Shown here: piece by piece, positions 1 to 10,574 of the stretch
How the letters are laid out: every line of letters starts with the position of its first letter
Position numbering within the stretch: the first letter of the stretch is position 1
Origin: Medicago truncatula
Lineage: Eukaryota; Streptophyta; Magnoliopsida; Fabales; Fabaceae
Assembly (NCBI RefSeq): GCF_003473485.1
Contig: NC_053048.1
Coordinates: 35,770,755 to 35,834,754 of the forward strand
Direction of reading: 5' to 3'
DNA: 64,000 nucleotides
Notes under the pieces: model-generated
Told to the model about the DNA's origin: nothing
The model's database searches: none
Seen by the model: only the letters and a program-made list of their open reading frames with translations
Program-made: the position numbers and the translations under genes

Positions 1-553
1 ATATGAAGCATCCCATCAAACTTGATTAGAAACTCCAGCAGCATGACTGCATACATAAAATTTTAATTTAAACTTCAAACAAATTAGTAGTTATAGAGGG
101 TGGTAAATTTATGAATTTTTTGCTTCTTTGTGCAACAAGCCACCTAGCATGTGTTAAAAAGAACTAACAACACCTCCACTTACATTTTTGTTTAGCTTCT
201 CTTTAAAACATCAGTAATGCATAAAAAAATTATATTTTGGTCATTACAATGATTCAAAGACATTTATCTGACATTCTGACCTACCTATGATATAAGGCCA
301 TGCATCATGCTACTAGTCAACCATTATTTATAAGTACAAAATATCATTAAAGGGAGAATTTGGAGTATTGATATAAAGGCAAATATTCTATTTTCGATTT
401 GAGCTATATCAATAAAAGTATGTACTGTATTTTCTTAATAACAGAATGGTCACAAGTATATGATACATATACACATGATGAGAAATAAAAGTACAAAATA
501 AGTAACATGACTAAGTTAAACCATAGAAACACGAACAAGGATTTCAACTCATA
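1..553. other. 3' flank of first kiwellin; part of older module copy
   Basis: No gene seen. The sequence matches, with many small differences, the stretch downstream of the minus-strand kiwellins in the other module copies (about 8375-9740 and 41570-42480), for example the AAGCATCCCAT and TGTGCAACAAGCCACC patches. This is the left, truncated part of a third and more diverged copy of the module, which begins before the window. The last ~130 bases are probably 3' untranslated region of the kiwellin. Confidence 0.6.
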
Positions 554-1123
554 TCAAGCATCTGACCATGTAATGTCAAGGCCACCCCATTGCTCTTTAG
601 GCACATTTAAAGCTTTCCACACAGCCTTGGAAGCATCAACAATGTTATTTGGACAAGGAGGTTGGTAATCATGTTGTTCATCACATCCCTTTCTGGAGTC
701 ACACTCATCAACAACCATGGCCACCACACTTTTTCCATTCGCACTTATGGTAATGTTGTTGAGGCACCTGCTCTTGCGGTTGAACCATCCGGTTGAGAGT
801 GCAACAACGGGAGTGTCATCGGAATGATACTGCTTGTCACATTCTGAAGGACCACCTCCATCTCCACCCTTTTCAAAACTATTAAGAGTGAGATATGCTT
901 TTGTGTGAGTAGACACTGATGGAGAACATACATATGTTGTGTACATTTTTCCTTGTACACAACAATCAGAATCGTTCTCTTGATTACATTGTCCTGGAGG
1001 AGCTTTCTTTCCTCTAATTCTACCGCTTGGACGACAGTTCTGAGCTTCTGAATACACAAAACTTGTTAAAATAAGAGTAATAACCAACAAAATAAAAGAA
1101 GCTTTGGGGCAAAATCTCTTCAT
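554..1123 (-). CDS. Kiwellin (ripening-related secreted Cys-rich protein)
   Basis: Single-exon, 189-residue kiwellin. Residues 1-27 form a typical signal peptide (hydrophobic run 9-24, then SEAQ), so export to the apoplast is expected. The mature part has ten cysteines (30, 46, 54, 55, 66, 95, 120, 141, 147, 157), enough for five disulfides, and the family block [18 protein letters not shown] followed by VVALSTGWF, part of the double-psi beta-barrel core. It ends in [10 protein letters not shown] like its neighbours. One N-glycosylation sequon (N123-I-T) is present. Kiwellins include the kiwifruit allergen Act d 5 and maize KWL1, which binds a fungal chorismate mutase effector; the target of this protein is unknown. 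The start is fixed by the signal peptide and a TATA box 75 bp upstream. It looks intact. Confidence 0.93.
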   Translation of the reverse strand: MKRFCPKASFILLVITLILTSFVYSEAQNCRPSGRIRGKKAPPGQCNQENDSDCCVQGKMYTTYVCSPSVSTHTKAYLTLNSFEKGGDGGGPSECDKQYHSDDTPVVALSTGWFNRKSRCLNNITISANGKSVVAMVVDECDSRKGCDEQHDYQPPCPNNIVDASKAVWKALNVPKEQWGGLDITWSDA

Positions 1124-1197
1124 TTTGTCTATGAAACTCTATTTTTCTCTTTGTTGTTCTTCTTAGTGTTTGATGTTTTGGGATAGATTTTAGTTAG

Positions 1198-1337
1198 TAT
1201 ATATAGAGAACTCCTCTTCTAGTAAAGTAATTTGCTTGGTTTTGTATAAAAAGCAAAAGAAAAACAAACACAGCATATAGAAGTTAGATTTTTGGTCAAA
1301 GAAAAACATATATAGGTTCACTTTTGAGGTCAAAGAA
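1198..1337 (-). promoter_or_regulatory. Kiwellin promoter: TATA box and two W-boxes
   Basis: On the minus strand a TATATATA box lies at 1198-1205, 75 bp before the ATG. W-box cores TTGACC lie at 1294-1299 and 1328-1333. The second sits in the sequence TTCTTTGACCTCAAAA, which recurs upstream of the other kiwellin genes in this window. W-boxes bind WRKY factors, so pathogen or wound control is plausible but inferred. Confidence 0.6.
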
Positions 1338-2039
1338 CAAGTTCTACACTACCTTGTTTAACCAATACAATATCTATTTTGGACACTAACCAGAACTTGT
1401 TATTTATTATGTATTAACAGGTAAACATCTAATCTAAATCTAATACACATAAAGATATTCAGTTTAATGGTATTTTGTAGGTTTTTGAAACTCTTATGTC
1501 TCATTGCTTCCTAAGATGTTTTATGTTATATGCTCCTTATTGGAGAACGACTGGTTTTTTGTCTATTGTGACAACCAAACTTTCTATCCCCGTTTTCATC
1601 AAGTAGTGATTGTAGGCCATGATTCATTCATTTTACCTTACAATATTTTATTTAATATTAGCGTGAAAACAATAAGAATTAAGAATTGCATCTCAAACTA
1701 TTGTCCTTTAATATAATCTAATAACAATTATAATTTTGGGGAGTAGAACTTTAACTTATATGCATTCTGTAAAAAAAAGAAAAGAAGACTTGTTTATGTT
1801 TAGAGTGAAATATTAGTTCTGTTTCCTCTCACATAAAATTGTCATAAGCTTGAAAAACAATAACTCTCAAAGGCTTAATAAGAAGCAAAGTTGCTGTCTC
1901 CATGACAAAATAAATAAAATATTAATCAAGAAACATAGTTAGTTTGTAAACATGTACGTAATAATCTTTTCAAAGAAAACCGAACACTTATATTTTGGTA
2001 CACTTGCGACATCCCTTTTTCGTACAGGTGCGACACTAG
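1338..2039. other. Kiwellin intergenic spacer
   Basis: AT-rich spacer. The part to about 2000 resembles the distal upstream region of the minus-strand kiwellin at 9747 (for example matches to 10600-10960). No gene or clear mobile element seen. Confidence 0.5.
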
Positions 2040-2625
2040 GTTAATCACGTGCAAAATGTGGTTAATTCAATTGAATATATAGTTAATTTAGATCGTGTTG
2101 AAAATTGTGGTTAATCATTGTAATGATTTAGGTGTAAAAGGCCCAATCTAATTATCCTAATGATCATCACTCGATTCAAACGCTCCAAACTAGCCCAACA
2201 GCGAGGTCCAATAACGAGTCCATCTGAGGCGCTTAACTCGGCATTAAGGATGACAGAACACGAATATCAATATCCAACGTCATCTCAAAAAACTAGCTCA
2301 CCTCCAAAATAGAAATTCACTAATGTGCTCCACCCTTTCTACTTCCTAGTCTTATATGGAACATATTTGTTTATCTCAGATTCATTTTCCCTACCAAACC
2401 GAGCCTATTGAACATAAATTCAACATGAAGATAGCACAGTCTGAAGCCATCAGGGTTACAGGGGCATATCACTTTGGAACCACGGTACAAATAGGGGGTC
2501 TGTGTATGATCACCACACTTACTCTCACTCATTTGCTACGTGTTATTGCACAACCTGAAGCCAAGTCGTCCGGACCAATCTCAGAATGAACCAAGTCCTC
2601 AAATCATAACCTAAGCTATTGACGT
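2040..2625. mobile_element. Possible LTR-retrotransposon relic
   Basis: This stretch is less AT-rich than its surroundings and is not found at the matching place in the other kiwellin spacers. It has a TATA-like ACAAATAGGGGG patch followed by a run rich in CTCACTC, a layout seen in LTR leader regions. No end repeats, primer site or coding part can be seen, so it is at most an old fragment. The call rests on general look only. Confidence 0.3.
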
Positions 2626-3015
2626 GCCATTTATTGATTTATTCATGTTGGTCACATTTGGTTGGTGTTTTTCGATCTGTTGTTAAGATTTTGGACGATC
2701 AATGATTGTTGATTATTGTTTAAGGGCTTCCAATTGTTCTGTTGTTATCGATCTTGATTTGATTTGTGATTTTCAAAATACTAAATTGCTGTAGAATTTG
2801 CAAGCACCACTACAATTGAACTGAAGTATTGCAGTCATATCATAAGGTGGTGCAACTCACATTTTAAAACCACGGAAAATGTATTTAACTTTCTTAATTT
2901 ACAACAGAATGATCACTGGTAGCAATATTTACATAATCCACATAAGATGAGAAATAAATGTACACACTATCACATAAATATTACAGCACAAAAAGACACA
3001 TTTCATCTTCTACAA

Positions 3016-3582
3016 TCAAGCATCTGACCATGTAATGTCAAGGCCACCCCATTGATCTTGAGGCACACCCAAGGCTTTCCACACAGCCTTGGAAGCATCA
3101 ACAATGTTGTTTGGACAAGGAGGTTGGTAATCATGTTCTTCATCACATCCCATCGTAGAGTCACACTCATCAACCACAGTGGCCACTACACTTCTTCCAT
3201 TGGCACTTATGGTAATCTTGTTGAGACATCTGCTCTTGTCGTTGAACCATCCGGTGGAAAGTGCAACAACTGGAGTGTCATCAGAATGATATTGATTATC
3301 ACACGCTGAAGGTCCGCCTCCATCTCCACCTTTCTGGAAACTGTTAAGTGTGAGGTATGCCTTAGTATGAGTAGACACTGATGGTGAACATTCATAAGTT
3401 GTGTACATCTTTCCTTGTACACAACAATCAGAGTCATTCTCTTTGTTGCATTGTCCCGATGGAGCTTTCTTTCCCCTGATTCTACCGTTTGGACGACACT
3501 TTTGAGCCTCAGAATACAAGAAACTTGTTAAAATAAGAGTAATCAATAAGAGAAAAGAAAATTTGGGGCAAAAGCTCTTCAT
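3016..3582 (-). CDS. Kiwellin
   Basis: Single-exon, 188-residue kiwellin with a signal peptide (1-26) and all ten mature cysteines. It differs from the 554, 9747 and 42484 proteins by lacking the N-glycosylation sequon (NKIT instead of NNIT) and by having [11 protein letters not shown] near the C-terminus, so it is the most divergent minus-strand copy. In its 5' half (YECSP, SACDN) it resembles the plus-strand clade, which may reflect ancestry or gene conversion. A TATA box (3661-3668) lies about 80 bp before the ATG. No defect seen; secreted defence role inferred from the family. Confidence 0.93.
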   Translation of the reverse strand: MKSFCPKFSFLLLITLILTSFLYSEAQKCRPNGRIRGKKAPSGQCNKENDSDCCVQGKMYTTYECSPSVSTHTKAYLTLNSFQKGGDGGGPSACDNQYHSDDTPVVALSTGWFNDKSRCLNKITISANGRSVVATVVDECDSTMGCDEEHDYQPPCPNNIVDASKAVWKALGVPQDQWGGLDITWSDA

Positions 3583-3660
3583 TTTGTCTATGCAACTCTA
3601 TATTTCTCCTCTTAGTTCTTGTTCTTAGTGTTTGATGCTATGATGGAGCTTTTAGTAGGA

Positions 3661-3949
3661 TATATATAGGAAACTTAATGTGTATTATGTATGTTGATCG
3701 GCTTTGAAACAACAAGCAAGGGATTGCTTTTGAGGTCAAATAACAAGATTTGCACTACTAAATAAATTATCTTTTTTTTTTTTGACAAATACTAAATAAA
3801 TTATCTTAAAAAGTTATAAAATACACTTTAATAGCATAATGCAATAAATGGTAGATTAATATGTACATGTATAATAAAGGTTGTAGAACATAATGCTGTG
3901 TTTTGCTCAAATGACAAGTCCAGTCCTATAAGATCACTTTTGAGGTCAA
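3661..3949 (-). promoter_or_regulatory. Kiwellin promoter with TATA and W-boxes
   Basis: TATATATA at 3661-3668. TTGACC cores on the minus strand at 3734-3739 and 3944-3949, each in the shared TTTGACCTCAAAA context. The region holds a tiny target-primed insertion (3774-3790) between the two W-boxes. Confidence 0.55.
3757..3807 (-). mobile_element. Micro-insertion: retroposon tail with 17-bp target duplication
   Basis: ACTAAATAAATTATCTT occurs at 3757-3773 and again at 3791-3807. Between them lie only about 17 bases, which on the minus strand read ATTTGTC followed by a run of A. The SINE at 60240-60372 ends in CTTGAC plus poly(A), so this looks like an extremely 5'-truncated SINE or LINE copy that kept only its tail. 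Origin is inferred; the repeat is seen directly. Confidence 0.6.
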
Positions 3950-4330
3950 AGAATAAGTTCTACAGTATCTTGTTTAGACAATGCAATATTTATTTTGAAC
4001 ACTAACCATTACTTTTTAGTTATTAAATATTAACATGCAAAAAGATAATTTGTCTACAAGAGAAAACCTTTGCTCTTCTTTTGTCTTGTATTGATTTTTT
4101 TAAGCCAGTTTTGTAATATGCTTACAAGATATTTAACTGTTAATAAGTACTAATGTTTAACATAAACATTGTATGATTTTAATATGAATTTTACTTTCCT
4201 ATGTTTCAGGGCATTGCTTCGGATGTTGACTATGTGATCAATTTAATACATGCCCCTCAAACTATTAAATAAAGTAGAATGTAAAATTCGTTCAAGTAAT
4301 TGGCAAGCAAAGTAATATGAAACTAACTCT
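3950..4330. other. Intergenic spacer between divergent kiwellins
   Basis: AT-rich shared upstream region of the minus kiwellin (3016) and the plus pseudogene (4475). No gene seen. Confidence 0.5.
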
Positions 4331-4401
4331 TTGACCTCAAAAATGTTACAACCCTACATTGAAGTGGTGGACATATTTGTGGCAATTAATCTCTATATAT
4401 A
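4331..4401 (+). promoter_or_regulatory. Kiwellin-pseudogene promoter: W-box and TATA
   Basis: TTGACC at 4331-4336 and TATATATA at 4394-4401. The layout and much of the sequence match the promoters at 33267-33356 and 47399-47488. Confidence 0.55.
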
Positions 4402-4474
4402 CCTTTTGAGAATTCCAATCCATGCATATCAAACACACAAATACTCGGAAGAAAAACACAACTATATAGACAAT

Positions 4475-5041
4475 ATGAAGAGTTTTTGCTCAAAAGCATC
4501 CTTTCTTTTTTTTAGTTTTTATGATTATCACAAATTTGTTGCACTCTCAAGCCCAACAATGTCGTCCAAGTGGTAGAATTAAAAAAGAAAAGCTCCTTCC
4601 GGACAATGTAATCAGGAGAATGACTCTGATTGTTGTGTACAGGGAAAAATGTACACAACTTATAAATGTTCACCATCAGTATCTACTCACACTAAAGAAT
4701 TTATCACGCTAAATAGTTTTCAAGAAGGTGGAGATGGAGGTGGTCCTTCAGCGTGTGATAATCAATATCATTCTGATGACACTCCAGTTGTTGCACTTTC
4801 TAGTGGATGGTTCAACAACAAGAGTAGATGTCTCAACAAAATTAAGATTAGTGCGAACGGAAGAAGTGTGGTGGCCAAAGTTGTTGATGAGTGTGATTCG
4901 AGAGCAGGATGCGATAAAGAACATGATTATCAACCTCCTTGTAACAACAACATAGTTGATGCCTCTAAAGCTGTGTGGAAAGCCTTGGGTGTGCCTCATG
5001 ATCAATGGGGTGGATTGGACATTACATGGTCCGATGCTTGA
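4475..5041 (+). pseudogene. Kiwellin pseudogene with two offset frameshifts
   Basis: Closest to the intact plus-strand kiwellins at 33430 and 47563; over the last ~240 bp only a few bases differ from 33430. The ATG at 4475 starts the usual signal peptide ([12 protein letters not shown]). An extra T in the T-run near 4507 shifts the frame, and loss of one A near 4590 shifts it back. The frame from the ATG meets TAG at 4574-4576 between the two. After about 4595 the original frame resumes and is open to 5041. A 130-residue ORF from the ATG at 4649 keeps the C-terminal barrel but has no signal peptide and lacks four N-terminal cysteines. Promoter and 3' flank are well kept, so it may still be transcribed. 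The breaks look recent. Confidence 0.85.
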
Positions 5042-5785
5042 TATACTCTATGTGTTTCACGTAATATAAATTGTATTTTGGTGAGTTTATTTGTTTATAA
5101 TCTTTTATGGATCATATATATATGTACCGGTATATAAGTTTTCATTATTATTTTCCATTAATATTTATAATTTTTCTTTCAACTTGCAATATGATTTTAC
5201 TTATAAAAATCAGCATTAGCTGCTACCACATTTGGAGTTTGAGTTGTTTCACTTTAGCTTGGATGTGTGAAACATAACAATCACAGTCTTAATTCACTTC
5301 CAAGTTTTAACCATTCTTAAGTTCTATTTGTATTTGTTTCTGTCCTGAGCTTGTCTTAGTTTTTTTTCCCTTTGCTATACTTTATATTTTACCTTCATAA
5401 CTTTATCCTAAATGTTTCTCATATAGTTTATCTTGTGTCAAATGTGAACATCCATTTAATCATAGAACATATTAACTCATATTACCTCAAAACAAAAACA
5501 AAAGATAGTAACTTACGTTAATTTTATCATTTTGAATTATTGTTTATTTCTTGTCCTCTTTGGTGTCAATGAACAATGGTACATTAGTTTTGTGACGAGA
5601 TGAATTTACTTGTGTATTCATCGGCAGGATGCAATAATTACCTCCAAAATCCTTGCAATAATTACATTAATATTATCATTGAATTTTTATTTATTTCCTG
5701 GTCTTGTTCGGTTTATTGTTTTTGTAAGACTTTAGTGTTCTTTTCTACTACGCTTTGTGTTATATAAAATACTTTCTATGTGTGC
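5042..5785. other. Spacer between kiwellin and F-box units
   Basis: No gene seen. 5042-5200 matches the 3' flank of the kiwellin at 33430. About 5680-5785 matches 35095-35195, then jumps to sequence just before the F-box gene of copy 2. Compared with copy 2 the F-box promoter (about 35200-37500 there) is missing. Confidence 0.55.
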
Positions 5786-5849
5786 GGTTCCTTCAAACAG
5801 ATGTGCGCTGCTGCATTCATGTGAAATTGAATATACAATCGGCAAAGTC

Positions 5850-6480
5850 TATGGCTCTGTCGTCGGTGGTTCTTCCCGATGATCTCATCGCAGAAGTTCT
5901 TTCCTTCCTTCCCTTATATTTCTTCTTCGATTTAGGTCTGTCAGCAAGTCTTGGAAAACTCTTATTTCCAATCCTGCCTTCGTGAAATTGCATCTCAAGA
6001 GATCAGCAACACAAAATCCACACTTCACAGTAATCACGGCATACACCAAATATCTTCTGAGAGGAGACATTGACGTGGATTACCGTGTCGTTCCATACCC
6101 CATGTCCGGTTTAATTAAGAACCCGACTGAAACTTTCCCCCTTCTCGTTGATCCTTACTATTTTGTGAGCGACAAAGAATGTTGTGCTATAGTTGGTACC
6201 TGCAATGGATTGATCTGTTTGTCTGGTGAAAATTACAATCCCACCAATGATTAAACAGAGTACTGGCTCCGTTTATGGAACCCAGCCACCAGGACAACAT
6301 CTCCAAAATTTGGCAAAACTCTCCGGTCTGATGGAATGTTCAACTTTAAGTTTGGTTGTGACGATTCAAGCGGCACTTGTAAGGTTGCGGCATTCCGTTA
6401 TAATCATATTCAACTGAGAAGTGTAGTGAAAATTATCAGTTTTGGTGATAATGTTTGGAGAGATGTTGAAAGTTTCCCGG
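5850..6480 (+). pseudogene. F-box gene remnant (copy 1)
   Basis: Broken paralogue of the intact F-box gene at 37546-38841. The F-box start (MALSSVVLPDDLIAEVLSFLP) is present at 5850, but loss of one G near 5913 shifts the frame. The rest can be followed in other frames (KLHLKRSATQNPHF; CNGLICLSGENYNP). There is a TAA at 6252-6254 where copy 2 has TAT, and a short deletion near 6315. Homology stops at 6480 after WRDVESFPV. The next base joins sequence that in copy 2 lies about 1.8 kb further on (40003), so the 3' half of the gene and its flank are deleted. The promoter seen in copy 2 is also absent. Not expected to make an F-box protein. Confidence 0.88.
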
Positions 6481-6676
6481 TTAAAATCCCTTGGAGGTTT
6501 TTTTTCTTCTATAATATTAGAATTGAACCAAAGATTTTGGTTAATACGAGTGGTTGTTATTATTCTTATAGTTTTAATACCTGTTGGGAAATTTTGCTTT
6601 GTATTAGCTATTCATGGCGTTAATATGGCAGGAAAGGAAAATAGGACTGCACAGAGCTGATGCACCAGCATGCATG

Positions 6677-7034
6677 CAGTGGCGGAACCAGAAAAAAAAT
6701 GTCAGGTGGACCACTAAAATTAACTATTAAAAAATTGTTTAAAGTTTCGCAAATTAGACCTATAATTGAATTATTTAAATTTTTCGGGTGGACCACTACA
6801 CCAATTTGGATCAACCGAAACTTAAAACCGACATAAAATTGTATAAAATCTCGCAAAATAGACCTATAATTGAATTATTTAAATTTTCGGGTGGGCCACT
6901 ACACCACTTTGCAAGAATTTGGATCAACCAAAACATAAAACCGACACAAAATTGCATAAAATATCGCAAAATAGACCTATAGTCGTTGATTTTTTAATTT
7001 TTCCGGGTGGGCCACATGAAAGGCTCCGCCACTG
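6677..7034. mobile_element. Non-autonomous DNA transposon (hAT-like MITE), 358 bp
   Basis: Starts CAGTGGCGGAACC and ends GGCTCCGCCACTG, inverted copies with one mismatch. CCAGCATG (8 bp) occurs at 6665-6672 and 7035-7042; the matching place in copy 2 (near 40182) has it once, an empty site. Four extra bases (CATG) lie between the left duplication and the left end. An 8-bp duplication and CAGTG ends fit the hAT superfamily. Inside, a segment with CGCAAAATAGACCTATA and CGGGTGGGCCAC occurs three times at about 104-113 bp spacing (from 6748, 6852 and 6965). No coding capacity. Confidence 0.85.
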
Positions 7035-7042
7035 CCAGCATG

Positions 7043-7660
7043 GAATGCCGCTGTCGCTCATATCCGAAGGAAGCTGAACTCTGATATGCTCAACCTTGTG
7101 GATTTCAATTTTCATTTCCACAGAAATCAGATTCATGAACTCTTTTTGTCGAAGTACACTTTTTTTTCTGCATTTTGTTTTCCCTTTTTTTGGTTCTGGG
7201 TACCATAGATTTCTATGACAATTTCATAGTCGTGTCGGTGTTTATGCATTTAAGGGTTTATGATTGACTATATTGTCCAATTACTAATCTATAAACCATT
7301 TTATTAAATCTTGATTATCATTGACCTATTCAATTATTAAGCTTTGTTGATGCATTACATGATGTTCAAATGAAAACGTGGCAAAATGCACAGAAAATGA
7401 GATAAAATTGTGATTGAAGAGGAAATATGGAAGTGCTATTTTCTAGTGTTGTTTTCAATTGTTAGGAAAAAATAACTATTGGAATCAATGGTGACAAAAT
7501 AAAAGTTTGCACGATTTTTGTTTTTGCTACTTACAATAAAAGTTTCAGTACTACTTCCATAAATGTAAAGAGGCAATATTTTTTTGCTACAATGCTAACG
7601 AAACAAAGAGAAAAGAACAGAAGAAAAAAGAAAAACAATTAAAAACTATAGGAAAGAAAG
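7043..7660. other. Duplicated non-coding stretch
   Basis: Matches 40190-40800 in copy 2 almost base for base. A short open piece in both copies (MALIWQERKVGLHRAD in copy 2 at 40129) loosely resembles the C-terminal tail of plant LINE polyproteins. Otherwise nothing recognised. Confidence 0.45.
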
Positions 7661-7995
7661 TCCCAGCTGCACCCATCTTCAGGGGATACAAGAGACCATC
7701 TAGAGGGGAGGCATGGTAAACCATATCATTATCTTAGGAGGCTCCAAGCTTGGTCAAAAAATTCGCACATTGATTTCTCTCTCTGAGAGTGTGACAAACA
7801 ATAATATTAGTTTGTTCAGTCTAGTCCTTCACGTCTTGAATCAAAACAGCATAAACATAAAATTTGGGAGTTGGGTCTTTGACGAGGTTAATAAAAAGTA
7901 AAGAGTCGGAGTAGCAAACGAGCTCTTCAATCCCCAATTTTGTTTCCAATGTTTCCGTTGAGACATGCTTCCGGAAAAAATCCGCCCCTTACATC
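7660..7995 (-). pseudogene. RNase H-like (RVT_3 type) fragment, copy 1
   Basis: Read on the minus strand this encodes pieces such as EELVCYSDSLL, INLVKDPTPKFHVYA, CHTLKERNQCANFLAKLGASSDND. These match the plant RNase H-like domain found at the end of many non-LTR elements and in free-standing genes. One in-frame stop falls after the QDVKD stretch. The N-terminal catalytic part is not recognisable. The same fragment with the same stop lies at 40805-41135 in copy 2, so it was dead before the duplication. Confidence 0.7.
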
Positions 7996-7999
7996 ACTT

Positions 8000-8625
8000 G
8001 GTGATTGGTGTCTCCTAAAACACTATGAGTACTTTAAGATGGAAAGGCTTAGTGCAAGTATACACTGTCCAAGTTAAATTGAAGCAAAAACATCTTTTTT
8101 ATTTAGGCCTAATTCATTATTGGTAAAATAACATTAGTAGTGGTCAGATTGTAATCTTGCAATCATACAAGGGACAGTATTTGGAATGAATTTGCAAGCT
8201 TTGCATAAATTTATTTATTTATAGAAGCACGTTTCAAGACCTTGTAAGGTTTATGGAGGAACTGGATGATAAAATTTGAGTTACATTCCTTGGGAATCAA
8301 AAGTTTAGCTATCAAGCAGTACTTTTTATCAGTAATTGCAATCACTGATCACTTATGCTACATTTGGAATGACGCTATAAAGCATCCCATGAAACTTGAT
8401 TAAGACTGCTAAAATATAATTTGAACTTCAAAAATATTAGTAGTGATATGGTAGTAAATTTTGTGATTTTTGCTTGTTTTTCTTTTTTAGATGAACTAAG
8501 AGCAAACAAAAGCTCATCATGCTCAAATGACATCCCAACAAGACCGGCACCCCAAAAGAGCATCAATAATTTGCAGTACAATCGAAATAAATTTATTTAA
8601 AAAGGGGAAAATTACAAAACCTTAT
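8000..8625. other. Duplicated non-coding stretch
   Basis: Matches 41140-41825 in copy 2. No gene recognised. Confidence 0.5.
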
Positions 8626-8635
8626 GGATCCAAAC

Positions 8636-9107
8636 AGAGGCGTTCCTGAGGGGGTGCAAACAGCTTAAACGAGCAGGGCCTCCCCTCAAGGATGGGCCTC
8701 AATTTTTTTTTTATACCCAGTATAATATATATCCTTCAATAAAAAAAAAATTCTTCCATTCCATCACAAAAGTTAAACGCGTTTCCTTTGCTCTCATCAC
8801 CGAATTCTTCCATTCCATCACCTATTCACAACCAGTCCATCACTGATCAATCATCAACTGATTCACATCATCAGGCTTTCAGGATTGTTAGAATTAGTTC
8901 CTCTTGATTTTGGTGTTAGGTGGGGGTTCCTCATGTATACGGTAGTCATTTTCACCTCTTGGTGTACCGCATATATACGACACCTTGTATTTATCTTTTA
9001 AAAAATATAAATAGAACATTGCTCTTTTAAAAAAAATACGTTTTGATTTTATCACTGACCTCTTTTCATTCCCAGAGCCGAGCCTCCGAATTCTCAGGGA
9101 CGGCCCT
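8636..9107. mobile_element. DNA transposon remnant, 472 bp, probably Mutator-like
   Basis: Flanked by GGATCCAAAC at 8626-8635 and 9108-9117, while copy 2 has this 10-mer once (near 41826-41835), an empty site. The ends are imperfect inverted repeats sharing CGTYCCTGAG (left AGAGGCGTTCCTGAG; right end read inward AGGGCCGTCCCTGAG). A duplication of 9-10 bp suits Mutator-like elements. No transposase coding seen. Confidence 0.75.
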
Positions 9108-9117
9108 GGATCCAAAC

Positions 9118-9746
9118 CGAAACTTGCGAAGATTAAGAAAAGCAAAAAATAAGAAGAGAAAATCTATCAACAAGAAAATCTCTACTCAAAAAGAAGGGAG
9201 CAAACTCCACCAAAATACTCCATGGAGGGAGTGTCTATGACACACTAACAAATCTGCACATCTATTTCCATCTCTATCTCTATGAATATGAGAGAGGCCA
9301 TAAACTGCCGACTTTTGCTCGTTTGTGCAACAAGCCACCAAGCAGTGTCAAAATGAACTAACAAACATACATTTTTGTATAGGTTCTTTTTAAGAAATCA
9401 GTAAGGCGTCAAATATTTAGAAAATTATATTCTTGTGAATAACCAGACAAATTAGCCCGTGATATACAAATATGACATCTAAGGCCATGGAACATATGTT
9501 ACTTATCAATCATTATTTATAAGTACATATTTCAATAAAGAGAAATTTGCAGTATTGATATAAAAGCAAATGTTAAATTTAGGATTTGAACTCAATCAAT
9601 AAAAGTATGTGTTGTATTTTCTAAATTTATAACAGAATGGCAACAACAAGTATTATACATAGACATATGATAAAAATAAAAGTACAGAATATGATCACTA
9701 AATTAAACCATAGAAACACAAACATGAATTTTTAACCTAAAAAATT
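9118..9746. other. 3' flank of kiwellin, copy 1
   Basis: Matches 41836-42483 in copy 2 and, more weakly, the first 550 bases of the window. No gene seen. Confidence 0.5.
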
Positions 9747-10316
9747 TCAAGCATCTGACCATGTAATGTCAAGGCCACCCCATTGTTCTTTAGGCACACC
9801 TAAAGCTTTCCACACAGCTTTGGAAGCATCAACAATGTTGTTTGTACAAGGTGGTTGGTAGTCATGCTGTTCATCACATCCCTTTCTAGAATCGCACTCG
9901 TCGACAACCATGGCCACGACATTTCTTCCATTAGCACTGATTGTAATGTTGTTTAGACACCTGCTTTTATGGTTGAACCATCCGGTGGAAAGTGCAACAA
10001 CAGGAGTGTCATCTGAATGATATTGCTTGTCACATTCTGAAGGACCGCCTCCATCTCCACCCTTTTCAAAACTATTAAGAGTGAGATATGCTTTGGTGTG
10101 AGTGGACACATATGGTGAACATACATAAGTTGTGTACATTTTTCCTTCTACACAACAATCAGAATCATTCTCTTGATTGCATTGTCCTGGAGGAGCTTTC
10201 TTTCCTCTAATTCTACCGCTTGGACGACAATTCTGAGCTTCAGAGTACACGCAATTTGTTAAAATAAGAGTTATAATCAACAAAAGAAAAGAAGCTTTGG
10301 AGGACAATATTTTCAT
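9747..10316 (-). CDS. Kiwellin
   Basis: Intact 189-residue kiwellin, copy 1 partner of 42484-43053, and close to 554-1123. It has a signal peptide (1-27), all ten mature cysteines, the [18 protein letters not shown] block and a sequon at N123. Small differences from its partner are VEGKM for VQGKM, SPYVS for SPSVS, and CTNN for CPNN. There is an extra cysteine at position 22 inside the signal peptide. TATA box 80 bp upstream. The Ogre element begins about 790 bp upstream of the ATG, so its distal promoter is now bordered by an LTR. Secreted; family role in defence against fungal effectors is known from maize, not shown here. Confidence 0.93.
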   Translation of the reverse strand: MKILSSKASFLLLIITLILTNCVYSEAQNCRPSGRIRGKKAPPGQCNQENDSDCCVEGKMYTTYVCSPYVSTHTKAYLTLNSFEKGGDGGGPSECDKQYHSDDTPVVALSTGWFNHKSRCLNNITISANGRNVVAMVVDECDSRKGCDEQHDYQPPCTNNIVDASKAVWKALGVPKEQWGGLDITWSDA

Positions 10317-10395
10317 TTTGTTTACACAACTTTATGTTTCTCCTCTTTGTTGTTATTCTTAGGTATTGATGCTATATGAGGGAGATTTAAGTGAG

Positions 10396-10574
10396 TATAT
10401 ATAGTGAATTCCTTTATGTTTGTAAAGTAATTTGGTTGGTTGGTTGGATTTGTAATAACAAGCAAAAGAGAGATATATAGAAGTTAGATTTTGGGTCAAA
10501 GGTATATCTGTTCTATGATCCTACTTTTAGTCCAAATGACAAGTACAAAATTACAGATTCACTTTTGAGGTCAA
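10396..10574 (-). promoter_or_regulatory. Kiwellin promoter: TATA and paired W-boxes
   Basis: TATATATA at 10396-10403; TTGACC cores (minus strand) at 10494-10499 and 10569-10574. The pair, in contexts TTTGACCCAAAATC and TTCTTTGACCTCAAAA, is repeated at the 42484 gene. Confidence 0.6.

Noticed and set aside
3052-3309. Antisense ORF over kiwellin, also seen at 4748, 33697 and 47836
   Set aside because: Shadow of the kiwellin coding frame; pattern follows kiwellin conservation.
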